From NCBI GenBank assembly GCA_963969395.1, contig OZ017796.1:44258243-44322242 (forward strand): a DNA stretch of 64,000 nt, written 5' to 3'. This DNA is from Pseudoscleropodium purum (taxonomy: Eukaryota > Streptophyta > Bryopsida > Hypnales > Brachytheciaceae). The notes beneath the pieces are model-generated. The model searched no databases, was not told the DNA's origin, and saw only the letters and a list, made by a program, of their open reading frames with translations. Both the position numbers and the translations under genes were made by a program. The stretch's first letter is position 1. The number at the start of each line of letters is the position of its first letter. Below are positions 59,162 to 64,000 of the stretch, in pieces.

Positions 59162-62100
59162 ATGAGCGATTCAGGCACCATGTGCTCGTCGGAGCATAGA
59201 GCTTCTCCGGCCAAGCTTGCTCCCGCGCGGGTGTCCTTCTCGCGGGTGAAGCTCCCGGTTTATCAACCACGGCAGCCGCCCAGGAGAGCTCATTTTTTAC
59301 CGAATCAATCGGCGTTCGGGAAGTTTTTGTCCGCCGCGGAAGGCTTGGTCCAATCTTTCACCTCCAAATGGGGTTCCATGGCAATTAGAGTTCGAGATTC
59401 GCTCGCAGCTGAGAGACCTTTGAGGTTTTTGAATGCTGCGCCAATGCGACTTGCGTCACTGTCGGTGAGTAATGAACAGGAAGCGAAACCGGAGTCAGTG
59501 CGACAGAGTCGGCGGAAAGCTCCCGGGGGCATACAGCTCGGGCAAGAAGGGACTCAAGACGAGGAGAGGGTTCTTATTAGTGAGATCTTGATCCAAGACA
59601 AAGACGGGCAGGTGCTCACGGACCCCGAGCTCAGCAGCACGGCGTGGGAAGCGCTCAAGGCGTGCAAGCCCAATTTTGCTTTGACAACGTCGGAGGTTCA
59701 GGCCGATGTGCACCGAATTATTGACACCGGTTTTTTTGCTTCGTGCATGCCAACTGCTGAGGATACCCGCGACGGCGTGCGCCTCGTGTTCAAGGTTGGT
59801 TGAATTTCAATGTGATTTTGGCTGGAGACCCTGCAGACAACAAAATGCTGAATTGTATCTATAGTATTTGTTTGTTTTAGCTTCATGCGTGTGTGGCCCT
59901 ATGGTCCTTCAGTTTACGGTCGGTTGTGACGGGATTCCGTGTTTGCTGTTACTGCAGGTAGAGCCGAACCAGGAGTTGAAAGGTCTGGTTTGCAATGGTG
60001 CTAATGTGCTTCCAACCCGGGTCGTGCTTAATGCATTCCGTAATGAGTTTGGTATGTCTTCCTCATCATGCACAGGATCATAGTTCATTCAATCTATGTA
60101 TCAGTTCACCTACTAGGCTTGTTAGAGCAGATTGTTGATTAGGGCAGTTTGAAAATTTAGAAGATGCAGTCTCCTAGGTGTAAATTATGAAATCTGGGAT
60201 TTCTCTGTTTCTTTATACCATCCGTATGCATTGTGGTGACGAAATCAATTGCTGATATCTACGGCAGGGTATTGTTGTGTTTTAATGTATAGTTAATGTA
60301 GTGCAGGCAAGGTGGTTAATATTCAACGGCTCAACACAGTTCTGGATACTCTTAATGGCTGGTACAGAGACCGAGGTCTTTTTGGACAGGTACAACTACC
60401 TGGACTAATTGCATATTGTCTGAGCAGATGCTCATATACTCATGGATTGATTTGAGGTGTGCTTATCAGATATTTCCATCTCGAAAGTTTCCCAATTTGC
60501 ACTACTGTTGGGAAGGTATCGCATGCAATCGATTGCTTCATGGGAGCTAAAATGTTTGACCACCTAGAGTTCTGATGATGATCGTGACTTTCACGATGCG
60601 GGCACTCTTGTCTCTATTTAGTATGGATGGAAAATGAACATGCTAGAGAGATTGCATGGCTTCAATCCTCGTGCATAGAAGCATCCGATACCTTCATGCC
60701 AAGTATCGTGTCTAAAATCTGTGCGTGGCAAGTACACTTTTGTACTGCTAGGTTATTAACGTGGTCCAATCTAATCGGAGAGGAGGGTGTAGCTTCAAGA
60801 AAGTAATTCTAAATTGAATCATATACTTATGCCAATGTGAACGAGTTAACAATAAGGGGTTGGCTTAATTCTAATCTCATGGTTAAGCTGTTGAAGCTGT
60901 TTGGGCGGATTAGAGCATTGTAGTTGCTTCAGTTGCTTTCTGTATTTAGTCTCTTCAGATACTAAGTCTCCTAACATCGTAGAAGATAAATTGCTTAGCA
61001 CCAGAGCTTTTTCGTTTTTGTACTGAAAGTGTGGTTTTGATTTACAGGTCACAGATGTTGAGATCCTACCAGATGGTGTGATTCAAGTGCAAGTAGCAGA
61101 GGCAGAGGTGCACAACATCAACATTAGGTTTTTAGATAGAAAGACGTACGTGGCTCTTTGCATTTCTATTTCTATTTCAACAAGGGAATTATATAGGGCT
61201 TCAATACAAGAGGGGTTTTATTTCCTGAAATTACTAGTGTTTCCTTTTGTGTTGATAAGGATGGTATGGTTTGGTTGTGTCTTGCAGCGGAGAGCCTACA
61301 GTTGGGAAGACCAGGCCAGAGACTCTTCTTCGTCAATTGACAACAAAGAAAGGGCAGGTGAATGATTATCTGGAATTAAGAAGAGATTACTAAGAGATTG
61401 GAATTACGAAGCTAACTCCGTATTCTGATGACTTCTGCGCTATGTCCTATCGTAAGATGAGAAGCTTGGAATCATCGTGATTCAAATTGTAGCTGATTTT
61501 AAATACGACATCCTTGAAATCTAGAGTTATTAACATAATGTTTTTTCTCATGTGCTAATTGGTGAATATGAACTCTGTACTTATTTCAGGTTTATAGTCT
61601 ACAAGAAGGGCGACGAGATGTGGAAACTGTATTTACAATGGGTATCATGGAGGATGTTAACTTGGTTCCACAGCCTGCTGGTGGTAAGGATTAACCTTTT
61701 TTCTTTGATATGTAAAATGCACTACACTCTGTCTATTTTGTGCTCTTGTTATTATGTAAACCTGTTAGAAATCTAATTATCTTCCAATTTAAAAGCCAAA
61801 TTGGTATGTGATCCAGTGTAGCTTTCTCTGGTCAATGACTCTCAATTTTGTATGTGCACAGATACAGGAATGGTGGATCTAACAATGAACGTGGTCGAGC
61901 GTGTCACTGGCGGTTTCTCAGCTGGAGGTGGTTTATCAGGCAATGGGTAGATTCCTTAGCTTGAACCCCTTATACTGTAGGAAGCACATGTGAGTTCTGA
62001 GGTAGTTTTCCAGGTACCTCTTGACCAGGTGTGAGTTTATTTTTCATTGCTCTAATTTTGTTACTCTGACTCCTTTCCTTCTGCTTATAACTTAAATTGT

Positions 62101-64000
62101 TGTATGTTGCTCCTTGTGGACAGGATTTCAAATGGAGCCCTCTCTGGTCTGGTTGGAAGGTGGGTTACTATCTCCCCCTACCTCTTTTAGTACCTCGGTG
62201 CCATTTTTCCTTCGGTGATAGCTTTTCTGATGTGTGTTTATTCTTCTTTCACTTGGTATTCCTGAGCATTTGATTTTTCCCCCTTCCGCACTCAGCCTCT
62301 GTATTCATGAAGAAATACAAATGTAATTGTCAAAGTTGTAATCCTGAGGAATGACTGTATTGTGTGTTGTTACGGCAGCTTTGCCTATTCACATAGGAAT
62401 GCATTTGGACGGAATCAGAAGCTTAATGTTTCATTGGAGAGAGGACAAGTTGATTCTATGTTCAGAATAAATTATACCGACCCTTGGATTGAAGGTGATG
62501 ACAAGCGAACATGCCGCTCCATAAATATCCAGGTATGAGTAGGAATGTATCGGGTCGAGTTATGCTCTTTTAAATGAACGAATCTCATACTTTTGAAATT
62601 TTACTTATAGTTCAAGATCTTGTCATATTTATCGAGAGTAGGGCCTCCACTGTGTAACGATTTTTTTTGTTCATCTTTAACAATACTTTTACAAATGCCA
62701 GCTAAGTCATTCCGATACATGCAGATAGCGAAGTCACGTTTAACTTTAGGAATCGTTAAGAATTTCCGGGTAAGCTTCTGCAACATACTTGCAAAAACAC
62801 AAACTTTGATACAGGGTTGTGGCATCCATGCTGGTTATGGTTGCAGAACTCACGAGCACCTGGGACAACTGTCCATGGTATCCGCAAAGATGCGCTGTCC
62901 ACTGGTCCATTACATGGGGGGGTGACAATAGGTAGACTGATGGCTGGTGTAGATTACAGTCGACCTTTGCTACCAAAATGGAGTGGCACTACTGGGATCA
63001 ATTTTCAAGTAAGTTTTCATTACTTTGATTTTCCAATCTGATTTCTTTTGTTTAGTACTACCATTATCCCTTCAAATCTTTGTGAGGCGAATAAGAAATG
63101 GGATTTGTTGTTTTCCTCTCTATCAGCGGGCAGGAGCTCGAGATGAACATGGGTCAGTGAAGGTGGTTGATATGTACGGTGGCCCTCTGACATTCAGGTT
63201 GGTCCTTGTTTCATCAAGATTTTCTATTGGGAGTATTTTTTACTTTAGGGAACCCTCGTCTTGTTTATTAAAAACCAAGTTTAATGAGATCAGTAGCGAG
63301 GGGGCTGGCTTCCTGTAAATTTGTTATTGGGCCTAATTTGGACGCCCTACATGGCCTAGAGGCTTTTTGGCCAAATCACAAGCTCTATTCGCTTTGCGCG
63401 AAAGGGTTTATGATTTTTGAAGGTCCTTAAAGTACAAATTACATATTCTTTATGGTTTGCTGTTGTTCTTGTTGCGATCTTCAGACTTATCGTGGAGTAG
63501 CCTAGTTTGTTTTGTCACTGAACTCATGTAGATGTCATTTTTTCCTTCCCTGTAAGCGAAAAGATGAGTTTTGTTGTCAAGAGATCTGCATGTCAAAATT
63601 GTGCCAAGCGTGTACTGTGGAAAGTGAATTTACCATCTACCTCCATAAAAGTGTGATTTTTCAACTTCTAAGAATGGTCGCTTCTTATGAAAGCAAAGTG
63701 GTGCACTAAGAACATTATCTGTTTAACGTCATTCGTGGTGTAAATGTTGTTAATATTCTTTGTGCAGTGGTCGAGCTTATGATGACATGCTGGTGACAAA
63801 ATTGGAAATCGTCTACACAGATTCGGGAGACAATGGCTCATCACAAGTAATTTGACTGCCTGCCTCCCTTTAATTTGATTGTGTACCGGATTATGTCTCC
63901 TACATATATGTGTATGAAGTCTCTAGATCATCCAAGTGGCTCTACTCTTCTGTAATCCTTGTCGTGACGCAGTTTTTGTGCTGGGTTGCAGCTGGTTTTC
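59162..64000 (+). CDS. OEP80: Chloroplast outer envelope protein OEP80 (Toc75-V, BamA/Omp85 family), 3' end cut
   Basis: Thirteen coding exons in the window, all GT-AG with matching phases: 59162-59794, 59958-60051, 60307-60389, 61048-61145, 61288-61357, 61590-61683, 61862-61946, 62124-62159, 62379-62532, 62847-63008, 63127-63197, 63768-63846 and 63992-64000 (continues). That is 556 residues so far; the Arabidopsis protein is about 730. Residues 1-130 form a basic, Ser-rich N-terminus. Three POTRA-like domains follow at roughly 135-213, 214-290 and 291-385, with FLDRKTGEPT-x-GK and GFSAGGGLS as family blocks. The beta-barrel begins with [20 protein letters not shown] and [16 protein letters not shown]80 is an essential Omp85 protein thought to insert outer-envelope barrel proteins. 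Whether translation starts at the first or the seventh codon (also ATG) is open. Confidence 0.95.

Overview
The window is nuclear DNA from a land plant, most likely a non-seed plant such as a bryophyte; the lineage is a guess from the gene families and the retroelement type. It has four supportable protein-coding genes, all with introns, set in AT-rich DNA full of decayed transposons. Three genes (PLATZ, OEP37, OEP80) lie in clearly GC-richer islands. The fourth, a trihelix-like gene, is as AT-rich as the intergenic DNA.

Layout. 1-6 kb: AT-rich DNA without a recognised gene, with one small GC-richer/GA-rich island at 2.6-3.5 kb. 6.0-9.0 kb: PLATZ zinc-binding protein gene (+), three coding exons, with an upstream ORF overlapping its start codon. 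9-24.9 kb: miniature transposons, tandem repeats, a simple-repeat-rich GC island (13.6-15.8 kb) and an unusual 2.7-kb field of short near-palindromes built on TTGAC (20.3-23.1 kb). 24.9-28.1 kb: a long intact ORF with a trihelix domain that splices to an exon coding two membrane segments; the intron holds a miniature transposon. 28-33 kb: more elements of the same TTAA-flanked family, one of them a nearly complete hairpin. 33.2-38.2 kb: OEP37, a chloroplast outer-envelope channel gene (-), six coding exons all resolved, with a GC-rich 5' region and a tandem repeat in its leader. 38.2-48 kb: nested foldback elements, two tandem-repeat fields and a short CACTA-like element. 48.7-55.0 kb: a decayed Ty3/gypsy retroelement. 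55-58.7 kb: repeats. 58.8 kb to the end: OEP80 (+), a BamA/Toc75-like outer-envelope protein, cut by the window edge in its thirteenth coding exon.

The most interesting part is the retroelement. Upstream of reverse transcriptase, RNase H and integrase it carries a recognisable C5 cytosine-DNA methyltransferase domain, and downstream of integrase a PHD-finger-like tail. This copy is dead: most in-frame stops fit C-to-T (or G-to-A) changes, all three inferred integrase catalytic acids are changed by G-to-A, and a 255-bp solo LTR with a perfect 5-bp target duplication sits inside the reverse transcriptase. A retroelement that encoded both a writer of DNA methylation and a chromatin-reader-like finger, later eroded by the mutation type that methylation promotes, is the main lead of this window.
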